Shown here piece by piece: positions 51,148 through 60,287 of a stretch of 64,000 nt of DNA. This stretch comes from Streptomyces flavotricini (lineage in GTDB: Bacteria > Actinomycetota > Actinomycetes > Streptomycetales > Streptomycetaceae), in NCBI RefSeq assembly GCF_020639365.1, contig NZ_JAINUL010000001.1, positions 2,119,851-2,183,850 of the forward strand. The letters are read 5' to 3'. Both the position numbers and the translations under genes were made by a program. Below the pieces are notes generated by a model, which saw only the letters and a program-made list of their open reading frames with translations, did no database searches and was not told the DNA's origin. How positions within the stretch are numbered: the stretch's first letter is position 1; each line of letters opens with the position of its first letter.

Positions 51148-53285
51148 CCGACGCGCACCGCCCCGGTGACGGTGGTCTCGCCGACGCGGGAGCCGGCGGC
51201 GGGCACGCCCACGATGCCGTCCGCGCCGACCCGGACCCGGCCGACGACCGCGGGGCCCCAGGCCGCGCCGGGGCCGACGACGGAGGTGAGCCCGAGGTGC
51301 AGGGTGCGGCCGATCCGCATGCCCGTGCCCAGCGGGCAGACGTCCACGAGGGTGTGAGCGGGTTTGTGGGCCTCCACGATGGCGCGGACGACGTCGAGTT
51401 GGACCGGGCTCGGATCGGCGGGGATGAGCACGCTGAACCGGTGCGCGGTGGCGGTGTAGCCGTCCTCCCCGGGCCGGGTGCCGCCCACCGTGAACCGGCC
51501 GAGCGCCCCGGCCGTGCCCGCCGCGCCGCCGACGGCCGGCGCGGGGGCTCCGCCGGGTCCGGCGCCGAGCACCGCTCCGCCGAGGCCGCGCAGCCGCCAG
51601 TGCTCCACGACGCTGATGGGCAGCGGGAGGTAGAGCCGCAGGATGCGTTCGAGGCAGGCCACGGTGCCGCGGATGCGGAACAGGTCGTACGCCTGGGCGA
51701 TCAGCTCGCGCCGGGCCGCCGGGGGCCAGCGCCGGTCCAGGGCCAGGCCGAGCAGCCCGGCCAGCCAGCCGAGGGCCTCCTGCGGGGTGGCCCGGGGGTC
51801 GAGCAGCAGGGTGCGCAGGGCGGCGCGGGAGTCCAGCTCGTGGAGCAGGCCCTCGGCGGGGGCGAGGAAGCGCTGGAGGAACGCGGCGTCGGCCTCGTCC
51901 CGGCTCCAGGCCCTGGGGAGCGCGGCGGTCAGCCGGTGTCCGGGCCGCTCCACGCGCAGGCCCCGGACGCGGGGGGTCAGGCGCGGGGTGCCGGCGAGCC
52001 GGAGCACGATCCACAGGTAGCGGCCGGGCGGGGCCTGGACGGGGGCCTCGTACGTCTCGAACCCGTCCTCGGGACCGATCTGCGCCCAGGGCAGCTCGCG
52101 GCCGGTCGGACGCAGGAACAGGGGTGCGGAGGGCGGCAGCCGGTCGGCGTAGAGGGCGCGGGAGGGCAGCGGCGGGGTCTGGTCGGGGTGGCGCACGGAG
52201 CGCGGTCCGCGCACGGGCGGCGACCAGGGCAGCGGGTCGGCGACCGTGTCCTCGTCGCTGGTCAGGAAGGTGACGCGGACCTCGGTGCCGGGCGGGACGC
52301 AGGCGTCGAGGAACAGCCGGCCCCAGCGGGTGCGGTACTCCCCCGCGTCGAGGCGGTAGCCGATGACGCTCCCGGCGGGCGTGTACCGGGCGGCGGGTCC
52401 GGCGGTACGGGCGAGGCCGTCGGCGGTGGTGAACGCGACGCGGCCGTCGGGGCCGACGGTCATGGCGCCGCCGTCGTAGCCGGGGGCGCGCAGCGGTTCG
52501 ATCTCCGCCCAGGCCGCGCCGTCCGTACGGAACCGCCGCAGCGGCCGGCCGGGGCCCCGGGCCACCACCAGCGCCCCGTCGGCGGTCAGGTCGAGGTCGG
52601 TGGCGTCGGGTACGGCGAGCGGCCGGGTGCCGTCGGCGCGGGCGACGACGGCGCGCCCGCCGGCCGCACCGGTCCACAGCACGTGGAGGTGCCCGGCGTG
52701 GTCGGCGATCCGGGTGGGGCGCAGGCCCTCGCTCCCCGCCGGGCGGCGCAGCACGGGTCCGCGCACCGGTCCGCGGCGGCCCTGGAGGAGCACGATCGCG
52801 GCGGGCCGGGTGACGAGGACGGCCACCGCCCCGCGGTGGGCGGTGACGTCCAGGGGCCGGCAGTGCGGGCGGGCCGCGCCGCGGACGGGGACCCGGCGCA
52901 GCAGCCGTTCGCCCCACAGGTCGACCACGTGGACGGCGCCGGCCCCGGACTCGGCGATGAACAGCCGCTGGGCGCCGTCCACGGCGAGCCCGCGCGGCAC
53001 GCACAGGGCGGCGGGCCGGTGCCGGGGCGGGCCGTCGGCGCGGCCACCGGGCGCGATGACCTCCACGCGTCCGGCGCGAGGGTACGAGCGGTAGGCGCGG
53101 CCCCAGCGGTCGAAGGCCAGTCCGGCGGGTCCGTGCACCGCCGTTCCGGGGTCGGGCCCCGCCTCGGGCTCGGGTTCCCAGGCGAGGCAGACCCCGCCCT
53201 CGTCGAGGAGGGCGGTGGATTCGTGGCGGCAGCGCACCCACTGGTCCGGATGGGCCAGGACGCCGATCGCGCGGTCGCCGTGCAT
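51144..53285 (-). CDS. Tail protein I-like baseplate protein with N-terminal beta-propeller
   Basis: The 713-aa protein has two parts. Residues ~40-330 are NHL/propeller-like blades (GPAGLAFDRWGRAYRSYPRAGRVEVI; PRGLAVDGAQRLFIAESGAGAVHVVDLWG; AMTVGPDGRVAFTTADGLAR). Residues ~400-690 are a phage tail protein I (gpI)-like region: DAAFLQRFLAPAEGLLHELDSRAAL, GWLAGLLGLALDRRWPPAARRELIAQAYDLFRIRGTVACLERILRLY, and HRFSVLIPADPSPVQLDVVRAIVEAHKPAHTLVDV. GpI is the arm-tip part of the baseplate (Afp12 in eCIS). The start shares one base with the preceding stop (TGATG). Confidence 0.85.
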   Translation of the reverse strand: MHGDRAIGVLAHPDQWVRCRHESTALLDEGGVCLAWEPEPEAGPDPGTAVHGPAGLAFDRWGRAYRSYPRAGRVEVIAPGGRADGPPRHRPAALCVPRGLAVDGAQRLFIAESGAGAVHVVDLWGERLLRRVPVRGAARPHCRPLDVTAHRGAVAVLVTRPAAIVLLQGRRGPVRGPVLRRPAGSEGLRPTRIADHAGHLHVLWTGAAGGRAVVARADGTRPLAVPDATDLDLTADGALVVARGPGRPLRRFRTDGAAWAEIEPLRAPGYDGGAMTVGPDGRVAFTTADGLARTAGPAARYTPAGSVIGYRLDAGEYRTRWGRLFLDACVPPGTEVRVTFLTSDEDTVADPLPWSPPVRGPRSVRHPDQTPPLPSRALYADRLPPSAPLFLRPTGRELPWAQIGPEDGFETYEAPVQAPPGRYLWIVLRLAGTPRLTPRVRGLRVERPGHRLTAALPRAWSRDEADAAFLQRFLAPAEGLLHELDSRAALRTLLLDPRATPQEALGWLAGLLGLALDRRWPPAARRELIAQAYDLFRIRGTVACLERILRLYLPLPISVVEHWRLRGLGGAVLGAGPGGAPAPAVGGAAGTAGALGRFTVGGTRPGEDGYTATAHRFSVLIPADPSPVQLDVVRAIVEAHKPAHTLVDVCPLGTGMRIGRTLHLGLTSVVGPGAAWGPAVVGRVRVGADGIVGVPAAGSRVGETTVTGAVRVG

Positions 53286-55459
53286 CAGCACACCTCCGGG
53301 GGGAGCGGTACGACGACGGGGTCGCCGGGGGGCGGCGGCGGGGTGCCGTAGCCGGCTCCGGCGGGCAGCGGGGCGCCGGTGACCACGGTGACGGCGGCGA
53401 CCCGGGGCACCTCCCACGGCTCCAGCGGGACGAGCGGCAGCGGGGTCCATCCCGTGCCGGAGCGCCGGGCCAGCAGCAGTTCGTCCTCCAGGTACTCCAG
53501 CCCCTCCACCTGGACGGCGACCGCCTCCAGTTCGGCGCGGCGCACGGCCCTGCCCAGCGGCCAGCCCGCGCCCTCGGGCCCGTACGGCGGCAGCGGGGCG
53601 AGGTACTGGCGCAGGATCAGCTCGACCCAGCGGCGTACCGCGTCGGGCTGGTAGCCCTCGCGGGTGCGGATGCCCACGGAGACGGCGATGTCCACGTAGG
53701 TGGGCGGGATGACGTACAGCTCGGTGGTGACCAGGCGCCGGGGGGCGAGGTACGCGGCGACCTGGCGCAGCAGGGCGAGGTCGGGCAGCGGGGCGCCCGG
53801 GTCGCGCTGGTCCTCGGTGGGGAAGACGAGCACGCTGACGACGCCGGCGGCGGGCTGGGCGGGGGTGTCGGGGTGCAGCAGGGGCAGGGGCTCGGCTCGG
53901 CGTACGCCGGGGACTTCGAGGGCGAGGGAACGGAAGTCCTCGCAGGTGACGGCCCGGTCGCGGCGGTGCACCTCGGCGGGCAGCGCCTCCAGGGCGTCGG
54001 CGAGGGAGGCCGGGTCGGCGCCGCCGGAGGCCGGGAGGGGGTTGGCGACCTTGACGCCGGAGACGCCGGTGAGCGCGCCGATCGCGCCCGCCGGGACGTT
54101 CCCGGCGGAGCCGCCGCCGTACCGGTAGCCGAGGACGCGGATGCGCTCGCCGATCTGGGGCAGCCGGCATCGGGTGCCGAAGCGGACGAGTCCGGCCTCG
54201 GCGTCGAGGGTGTAGTGCCGGTCGAAGGGGCCGCTGCCCGCGAAGTCCTCGACCTCGGTCCAGGGCCGCCAGCCGTCGGCCTCCTCGACCTCCAGGCGGA
54301 CGCTGCCGGCGAGGACGGGGTGCTGGGTGAGGCGCAGGACCTGGCCGGCGTCGGCGGTGCCCGTGCCGAGGAGTTCGGGTGCGGCGGTGCGGGCCTGGAC
54401 GGCGCCGACGGCGTTGACGCCGACCCAGCGGATGCGGTGGATGGCGTCGTTCTCGTCGGCGGGGCGGCGTACCCGCAGCCAGCCCAGGACGCGGGCGGCC
54501 GTCTTCTCGTCGTCGACGGGGGGCGGGCCGTTCAGGTCCCCGGGGCCGGTGCTGCCCCGGGGGTGGGTGGGGAAGGCGGCCGGCAGCTCGACGGAGACCA
54601 CTCCGGCGGTGGTCAGTCCGCGGGTGGTGTCGCCGAGGACGGCGAGGGAGGTGAAGGCGGTGGGGGCCCCGGGGCCGTTCCACAGCTCCCAGAGGAAGCC
54701 GGGCGGGGCGCTCACGAGATCGCCCGCCCGGAGCCGGGTCGGGTCGTCGGTGTCGCGGGCGCGCAGGTCGTACGGGCGCGGGAGCCGCTCGTCGGGGACG
54801 ACGCCGACGAAGAGGGTCCGGCCGGCCAGCAGGCGGGGGTCGGTGGTGTTCTTGGCCAGCAGGGCGATCCACAGGGAGCGGTCGAGGGTGGCGGCGACGT
54901 CCAGGGGCGGCCGGTCGGGGTCCAGCGGGTCGGCGGGGACGGTGGTGGTGACGTAGAAGGAGACGGGGGCTCCGGAGGCCACCCGCTCACGCTCCATCTC
55001 GGGCAGGGCCTCGACCGCGTTCTGCCGGCGCCGGCTCTCGGCGGGGCCGGGTGCCTCGGGGGCGGGCGTCTTGCCGACGGCGAGGGTCTCCAGGGGCCAG
55101 GCGACGACCTCGTTGCCGGTCTCGAAGGCGATCGCGCCGGCCCGGGCCTCGGCACCGCGCAGCACCTGGACGCCCTCGGGGCGTTCGGTCTGCAGGACGA
55201 GCAGGGCGCGGGCGGTGAGCGCGGGGCGCGGGCGGACGCCGAGCAGGCGCAGGAAGGCGACCTTGGTGGCGTCGGGGATCTGGTTGAAGCGGAAGAGCAG
55301 GGACTCGCCGAGGTGTGCGAAGAGTTCGAGCAGGGCGATGCCCGGGTCGCCGGCGTTGTGGTCGGTCCACTCGGGCGCGTAGACCGGGATCCGCTTGACC
55401 AGCTCGTCCCGGAGCTGTTCGAAGGTGCGGTCGTCGAGGATGGGGCCGATCAGCGGCAT
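53285..55459 (-). CDS. Baseplate J-like protein (gp47/Afp11-like)
   Basis: The 724-aa protein opens DDRTFEQLRDELVKRIPVYAPEWTDHNAGDPGIALLELFAHLGESLLFRFNQIPD, the typical beginning of the large eCIS baseplate wedge protein. It contains beta-rich repeats and the C-terminal gpJ-like segment (RDRAVTCEDFRSLALEVPGVRRAEPLPL; YVIPPTYVDIAVSVGIRTREGYQPDAVRRWVELILRQYLAPL). It would form the wedge with gp25 and gpI. The stop overlaps the next start by one base. Confidence 0.92.
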   Translation of the reverse strand: MPLIGPILDDRTFEQLRDELVKRIPVYAPEWTDHNAGDPGIALLELFAHLGESLLFRFNQIPDATKVAFLRLLGVRPRPALTARALLVLQTERPEGVQVLRGAEARAGAIAFETGNEVVAWPLETLAVGKTPAPEAPGPAESRRRQNAVEALPEMERERVASGAPVSFYVTTTVPADPLDPDRPPLDVAATLDRSLWIALLAKNTTDPRLLAGRTLFVGVVPDERLPRPYDLRARDTDDPTRLRAGDLVSAPPGFLWELWNGPGAPTAFTSLAVLGDTTRGLTTAGVVSVELPAAFPTHPRGSTGPGDLNGPPPVDDEKTAARVLGWLRVRRPADENDAIHRIRWVGVNAVGAVQARTAAPELLGTGTADAGQVLRLTQHPVLAGSVRLEVEEADGWRPWTEVEDFAGSGPFDRHYTLDAEAGLVRFGTRCRLPQIGERIRVLGYRYGGGSAGNVPAGAIGALTGVSGVKVANPLPASGGADPASLADALEALPAEVHRRDRAVTCEDFRSLALEVPGVRRAEPLPLLHPDTPAQPAAGVVSVLVFPTEDQRDPGAPLPDLALLRQVAAYLAPRRLVTTELYVIPPTYVDIAVSVGIRTREGYQPDAVRRWVELILRQYLAPLPPYGPEGAGWPLGRAVRRAELEAVAVQVEGLEYLEDELLLARRSGTGWTPLPLVPLEPWEVPRVAAVTVVTGAPLPAGAGYGTPPPPPGDPVVVPLPPEVC

Positions 55460-55477
55460 GGAGTCGTCACCCGGCCC

Positions 55478-55960
55478 CTATCGCAGGTAGAAGGGGTAGA
55501 CGAGGTTGTCCGGGCGCAGGTCGAGCAGGTGCACGTAGGCGATGTCGATCCATACGAGGGCGGGCTCCTCCCCCGGGGTCACGGCGACCTCGGTGACCCG
55601 GATGCGGGGCTCCCAGGTGCTGAGGGCCTCGCCGATCTCGGCGGCGATCGCGGTGCGGGTGGCGGGGGTGTTGGGGGCCATGAGGTGGCGGCGCAGTCCG
55701 CAGCCGAAGGTGGGGCGCATGACGCGCTCGCCGGGCTCGGTGTCGAGGACGGTCTCGACGGACTGCCGGATCGCGGCGGCCCCCGCGACCCACGCGAGCC
55801 CGCCTCCGCCCGCGCTCCCGGCCGCGTTCCCACTGCCGTTCCCGGGCCGGAACGGGAACCGCACCCCGGTCCCGAGCCGGGCCTCGGCGGCGGACGGGGC
55901 GCCGGGGCCGCGGCCGCCGGGGGCGGACGTCAGGGCGTCAGATGCTGCCATGGCGTCCAT
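55478..55960 (-). CDS. Baseplate wedge protein, GPW/gp25 family
   Basis: The 160-aa protein has a disordered Gly/Ala N-terminus and a gp25 domain (AAIRQSVETVLDTEPGERVMRPTFGCGLRRHLMAPNTPATRTAIAAEIGEALSTWEPRIRVTEVAV) including the conserved ExGxRxMxPxFG pattern. It links the baseplate wedge to the sheath in contractile tails (Afp9 equivalent). ATG 55960 and ATG 55951 are both possible; GGCGGAG fits the second slightly better. Confidence 0.9.
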   Translation of the reverse strand: MDAMAASDALTSAPGGRGPGAPSAAEARLGTGVRFPFRPGNGSGNAAGSAGGGGLAWVAGAAAIRQSVETVLDTEPGERVMRPTFGCGLRRHLMAPNTPATRTAIAAEIGEALSTWEPRIRVTEVAVTPGEEPALVWIDIAYVHLLDLRPDNLVYPFYLR

Positions 55961-56008
55961 GCTCCGCCGGGACCGTCACCGCACCGTCTCCCCCGCGGGG
56001 GCCGGCGG

Positions 56009-58732
56009 TCACTTCCACCAGCCTTCCGTACGGAGTTCGGGCTTCAGCTCGTTGAGGGCCTTGTCGTACTTCTTGCCGAACTTCGACCGGATGTCGTCGA
56101 GGTCCTTCTCCACGGCGGCCCGGAACCTGTCGGCCTTCATCAGCCGCAGCTGCTCCGCCCGGTGCTCCTTCGCCTCGTCCCAGGAGCCCGTGCTCGCGGC
56201 CCGGGGGTGGATCCACTCGCCCCAGCGGTCCCTCAGTCCCCGGTGGTCCATCTTGTCCATCTGGATCGCCGGACCCCGGGCGAACGAGAGATCGCTGACC
56301 TCCTTGTAGACGCCGAACGGCGGGATGTGATTGATCTCGGTGCCGGCGAAGTTCCTTTTGGTCTTCGGGTTCTTCAGGTCCTGGTGCCGGCCGCCCTGGA
56401 ACTCCTCCAGGTACTCGTTCTTGAACTTCCCCCGCTTCCTGATGCTCCGCACGCGGCGGTCGACGCCCTCCTTGCCCGGCTCGTCCCCCGGCTGTTTCGG
56501 TGCGGCGTCGACCTTGACCGCCTTCACCTCGGGGCTCATCCCGGCCGTGATCTGCCACTTGTCGCCTTCCAGCGCGGCGTCGAGGACGCTGAAGCCGTGC
56601 TTGCGCCGGATCCCGGCGAGCGCGTCGCGCAGTTCGGTCTCGTCGTACGGCTCCTCGTGCGAGCCCTGGGCGAGCTCGCCCAGGGCCTCCAGGCCGGTCA
56701 GCCAGCGTTCCTTCTTGTCCGGTGGGGGAACCGTGTGGCCGTCCTTCGCCGGCGCGCCCCTGGCCGGGGCGGCAGGGGCGGCGGCCGCCTTGCGCGGGGG
56801 CTTGGCCGGGGTCTTCGCGGCGGCTGTCGGGGCGCCCGGGGGCTTCCAGGCGCCCTTCTTCAGCTCCTCCTTGGACGACTTGGCCGGGACCTGGTCGTTG
56901 ACCAGGTCCGTCAGGAACTTGTCCGCGCTGAAGTCCACCTCGCCGAAGGTGATCTCGGGGACCTTCCCCGAGCCCAGGACGTGCTCCACGTCCGCCCCGA
57001 TCCCGAACTCCCCCGGCAGCGGGTACTCCAGTTGCCCCAGCGGCCAGTTCCAGCGCTTGTCCGGCGCCGGGGACCACCACGGGCTGTCGAGTTCGACGAA
57101 GAGTTCGCCGCCGAGCCCGAGGAACGGCTGGGCCGCGATCTCCATGTGCCCGGCCAGGAAGAACTCCCCGTGCTTGCCGGCCTTCGGATCGGCGACCTCC
57201 CGGTAGCCGATCACCGGCGTGGCCTCGACGTAGCCGCGTACTCCGGCGAGTGCGATGAGCGCGATGCCCGCCTTGATGTCGTGGCCCACGAGCTGGAGGC
57301 CCGCGCCGCCCTCGGCCTTGAGCCGCAGGCCCGCGTAGGCCGAGATGTTGAGGGTGCCGGTCAGTCCGAAGCTCTTGAGCACTTCCGGCCTGGTCGACCA
57401 GGTGCCGGTGAGCTCCATCCGGTCGAGCGTCGCGGGGCCGACGTCCGCGACCGCTTCGAGGCCCATGCCCGCGAACAGGAACACGTTGCCGACCAGCGGG
57501 ATGCCGTAGGCCGCGCGGACCTCGAACCTCGCCAGCTGTTTGACGTAGTGCTTCTGTTCGAACAGCGGTTTGTCCATCCTGGGCTGGATCTTGCCGACCA
57601 CCGTCACGTCGCCGTGGTGGTCGACGACCACCAGCGCCTCGCCGCGCAGCCAGTCCGCCAGCCGTACGTCGACCGTGCCCCAGCCGGCCACCACCCGGGG
57701 TCCGGACCGCGGACCCGCGCGTTCCACCGTGTCCGGGCCCGCCGCGTCCGGGCCCGCCGTTCCACCGGTCACCGCCTTCGCGGACGTGACCTGCGCGGGG
57801 AGTTGGCTGTCCGTCAGCTCCTTCGCCGTCCTGGCGTCGGTCGCCGACAGCGTCACCTGGCCGTCGAAGCGGTCGTTGGCGTAGCGCACGGTCCCCCGTA
57901 CGTCGACGAGCCCCGCGGCGAACGCGGCCGTCACCCGTCCGGTGAACCCGCGCAGCGCCACGTCCACGACCGCCTTCCCGGACAGCGCCCCGTCCGGTCC
58001 CCGGACCACCGGCACCTCCACCGGTCCGAGCCCGGCCACCGTGCCCTTCGCCACGGCGTCGAAGGTGACCAGCTCGCCCGCGAGGCCGAGGCTCCCGGAG
58101 GCGCTGAGGAAGCCGCCGAGCGTGAAGGACATCCCGCCGGCCTTCACGAAGAGGGTCGGGCCCCGCAGTTCGTTCTCCACGCCCGCCAGGCGCAGACCGC
58201 CCACACCGTGCCAGCCCAGCGTCTCGGCGCAGTCCTGCAGCGTGTCGAACAGCCCCCGGGCCCCGTCGAGCAGAACGCCCTTCACCTTCGCCGACGCGTG
58301 CCCCTCCAGGGCGCCGTCGCGGACGCGCAGGGCGAGCACCGGCTCGATGCCCCGGGCGCGCAGCGGCAGCAGCAGCGGGTGCAGCAGCGGAACCGCCTGG
58401 AAGCCGCTCCCGGGTCCGGTGGTGATCCCCCGGCCGCTCTCGCGCAGGTGGAGGGTGCCCGCCGCGAGCGCGCCGAGGCGGACGCGTACGGGCCCGCCCG
58501 CGTCCCCCTTGCGGTGCAGGTACTCCTCGACCGGTGCGGGCACGGCGAGGGCCGCTCCGCCCTGGAGCGCCAGTTCCTCCTTGGGGACGTCGGGGGCCAG
58601 GACCGTACGGGACAGCTCGTCCGCGAGCTTCCCCGGCGCGGCGGACGCGGGGGCCTGCGCGGGTGCCCGTACGGCCGGGGCCGGGACGGGCGCGCGGGCC
58701 GGTTCACGGGCCGCGGGGGCCGGAGCGGCCAT
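56009..58732 (-). CDS. Putative CIS effector with C-terminal HNH-like nuclease toxin domain
   Basis: The 907-aa protein has a Pro/Ala-rich N-terminus, a long beta-rich central part (~50-620) with many short Gly-rich strands, a Lys/Pro/Ala linker (~640-690) and a compact C-terminal domain (~770-907). That domain reads GTEINHIPPFGVYK, then GPAIQMDKMDHRG, then DLDDIRSKFGKKYDKAL. This matches the pattern of polymorphic-toxin nuclease tips of the HNH/EHHH kind (E-x-x-H at ~799-802; DHR at ~829-831). The gene sits inside the structural operon between the membrane protein and gp25. No adjacent immunity-like gene is visible. Function as cargo or DNase is inference. Confidence 0.6.
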   Translation of the reverse strand: MAAPAPAAREPARAPVPAPAVRAPAQAPASAAPGKLADELSRTVLAPDVPKEELALQGGAALAVPAPVEEYLHRKGDAGGPVRVRLGALAAGTLHLRESGRGITTGPGSGFQAVPLLHPLLLPLRARGIEPVLALRVRDGALEGHASAKVKGVLLDGARGLFDTLQDCAETLGWHGVGGLRLAGVENELRGPTLFVKAGGMSFTLGGFLSASGSLGLAGELVTFDAVAKGTVAGLGPVEVPVVRGPDGALSGKAVVDVALRGFTGRVTAAFAAGLVDVRGTVRYANDRFDGQVTLSATDARTAKELTDSQLPAQVTSAKAVTGGTAGPDAAGPDTVERAGPRSGPRVVAGWGTVDVRLADWLRGEALVVVDHHGDVTVVGKIQPRMDKPLFEQKHYVKQLARFEVRAAYGIPLVGNVFLFAGMGLEAVADVGPATLDRMELTGTWSTRPEVLKSFGLTGTLNISAYAGLRLKAEGGAGLQLVGHDIKAGIALIALAGVRGYVEATPVIGYREVADPKAGKHGEFFLAGHMEIAAQPFLGLGGELFVELDSPWWSPAPDKRWNWPLGQLEYPLPGEFGIGADVEHVLGSGKVPEITFGEVDFSADKFLTDLVNDQVPAKSSKEELKKGAWKPPGAPTAAAKTPAKPPRKAAAAPAAPARGAPAKDGHTVPPPDKKERWLTGLEALGELAQGSHEEPYDETELRDALAGIRRKHGFSVLDAALEGDKWQITAGMSPEVKAVKVDAAPKQPGDEPGKEGVDRRVRSIRKRGKFKNEYLEEFQGGRHQDLKNPKTKRNFAGTEINHIPPFGVYKEVSDLSFARGPAIQMDKMDHRGLRDRWGEWIHPRAASTGSWDEAKEHRAEQLRLMKADRFRAAVEKDLDDIRSKFGKKYDKALNELKPELRTEGWWK

Positions 58733-58733
58733 C

Positions 58734-60287
58734 TCATCCCCCCTCGCACAGCGGGTCGTCCACCGGTGGCTCCGGCCGGGGCGGTACCGGGACCGGGGCG
58801 GTGGCGGGCGGGGTGACCAGGTCCACCAGGTCGTCGAGGTCGTCCTGGGCGAAGGAGCCGCTCGCGTCCCTCAGGCGGGCGCCCGCCCCCTTGGTTCCGA
58901 GGAGTTCGTCGAAGGCGTCGGTCTGCGCCTGCCCCATGTCGGCGAGCGTCTTGGTGCCGTCGAAGAAGGCCTTGAGCGCGGCGGCCGCCTCCAGCGAGGG
59001 CGGCAGGCAGAAGCGCAGGGCGAGCAGCCACCACAGCTGGAAGAGGAAGACCACGACCGGCAGGAACAGGCTGAACACGAAGAACGCCACGATCATGAAG
59101 ATCTCGAGGGCGAAGGTGCAGGTCCGCGAGGCGGTGCCGCCCACCGAGCCGCCCCCGGGCGTTCCGCCGCCGGGGTCGAAGGACAGCTGCGAGCCGGGCG
59201 GGCTGGTGATCGCGATCCCGCCGGGGCCGGGCGGCGCGGCGGCCCGGGCCGCCACCGCCCGGAAGTCGGGCATGGTGATGGAGATCTTCCGGTTCTTGGT
59301 GCCCTCGGGATCGAAGAACGGCGCGAGCCGGAACGGCTCGGTGGGCTTGCTCCAGGAGATCTGCGGCGGGCAGTGTTCGTGCCCCGGCCGCGGGGTGCGG
59401 CGTACGAAGCAGCGCAGTTCGTAGACGGAGCGTTCGTCCAGCTTGGGGGCGCCCCGGTCGTCGTGGTCGGCGGAGGAGGTGGGCACGACCCCGAACCACA
59501 GCGACCGCTCCGGCGGGGGCGTTCCGTGCGCGCAGTCACCCGAGCGGCCGGGCAGCCGCCACATCGGCAGCTCCTGCTCCCGGTCCTCGGGGAGGCCTGC
59601 GGCCGGGGGCTCGCCGAGCTTGCGCCACCGGCCGCCCGCGGCCCCGGCCATCCAGGCCTGGGTCTCCTTCTTCAGGTCCACCTTGTCGAGGAGTTCGCGG
59701 TGCGCGTCCTCGAAGGCCGTGCGGTGGGCGAGATCGGCCCACAGCACGTCGCGGGCCTCCGAGAGGTACGGACCCGGCTCCGTCGCGGCGCGGTTCCCGG
59801 CCGCGCGCAGCTCCGTCGTCAGCCTGCGGGAGAGCGTGCGCAGCACCTTGGGCGGCGCGTCCATCTCCACGTGGCGCCGGCGCATCACGAACCCCACCTC
59901 GAGCCCTTCGGCGGACTGCGGGCGCGGCAGCCCGGGCCGGTCGCAGAAGAGCTCGACGACGACCGCGTAGAACCGCTCGTGGCTGGGCTGGTAGAGCTTG
60001 CGCAGCCGGGTGCGGACCAGCTGGTGGGTGGCGAACCGGGCCCGGCCCGGACCCCGGTCGGCGAGGTCCACGGGCACCGGGTAGGACCAGACGTCCTCGT
60101 CGGGGTCGAAACGCAGCGAGTCGCGCGGATCGGCCACGAGGGCCCGTACGAACTCGGCGGTGGCGTACTTCTGCAGCGCGGGAGCGTGCGCCGAGGGGTC
60201 GAAACGGTCGAAGTGCCCGCGCTCGCAGGCGTACCAGGGGGCGAGGACCTTGAAACCGTGCCCCGCGTGTTCCGGCGCGGCGCTCAC
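58734..60287 (-). CDS. CIS-associated membrane protein, possibly CisA-like
   Basis: The 517-aa protein is mostly soluble (residues 1-~390; WYACERGHFDRFDPSAHAPALQKYATAEFVRAL; many Arg/Asp). It has one long hydrophobic segment at ~391-426 (FALEIFMIVAFFVFSLFLPVVVFLFQ) and a short acidic C-terminal tail. Streptomyces CIS particles lie in the cytoplasm, and a membrane protein named CisA has been reported to link them to the membrane; this protein has the right architecture and position, but the equivalence is my inference. GTG 60287 overlaps the preceding stop by GTGA. Confidence 0.55.
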   Translation of the reverse strand: MSAAPEHAGHGFKVLAPWYACERGHFDRFDPSAHAPALQKYATAEFVRALVADPRDSLRFDPDEDVWSYPVPVDLADRGPGRARFATHQLVRTRLRKLYQPSHERFYAVVVELFCDRPGLPRPQSAEGLEVGFVMRRRHVEMDAPPKVLRTLSRRLTTELRAAGNRAATEPGPYLSEARDVLWADLAHRTAFEDAHRELLDKVDLKKETQAWMAGAAGGRWRKLGEPPAAGLPEDREQELPMWRLPGRSGDCAHGTPPPERSLWFGVVPTSSADHDDRGAPKLDERSVYELRCFVRRTPRPGHEHCPPQISWSKPTEPFRLAPFFDPEGTKNRKISITMPDFRAVAARAAAPPGPGGIAITSPPGSQLSFDPGGGTPGGGSVGGTASRTCTFALEIFMIVAFFVFSLFLPVVVFLFQLWWLLALRFCLPPSLEAAAALKAFFDGTKTLADMGQAQTDAFDELLGTKGAGARLRDASGSFAQDDLDDLVDLVTPPATAPVPVPPRPEPPVDDPLCEGG

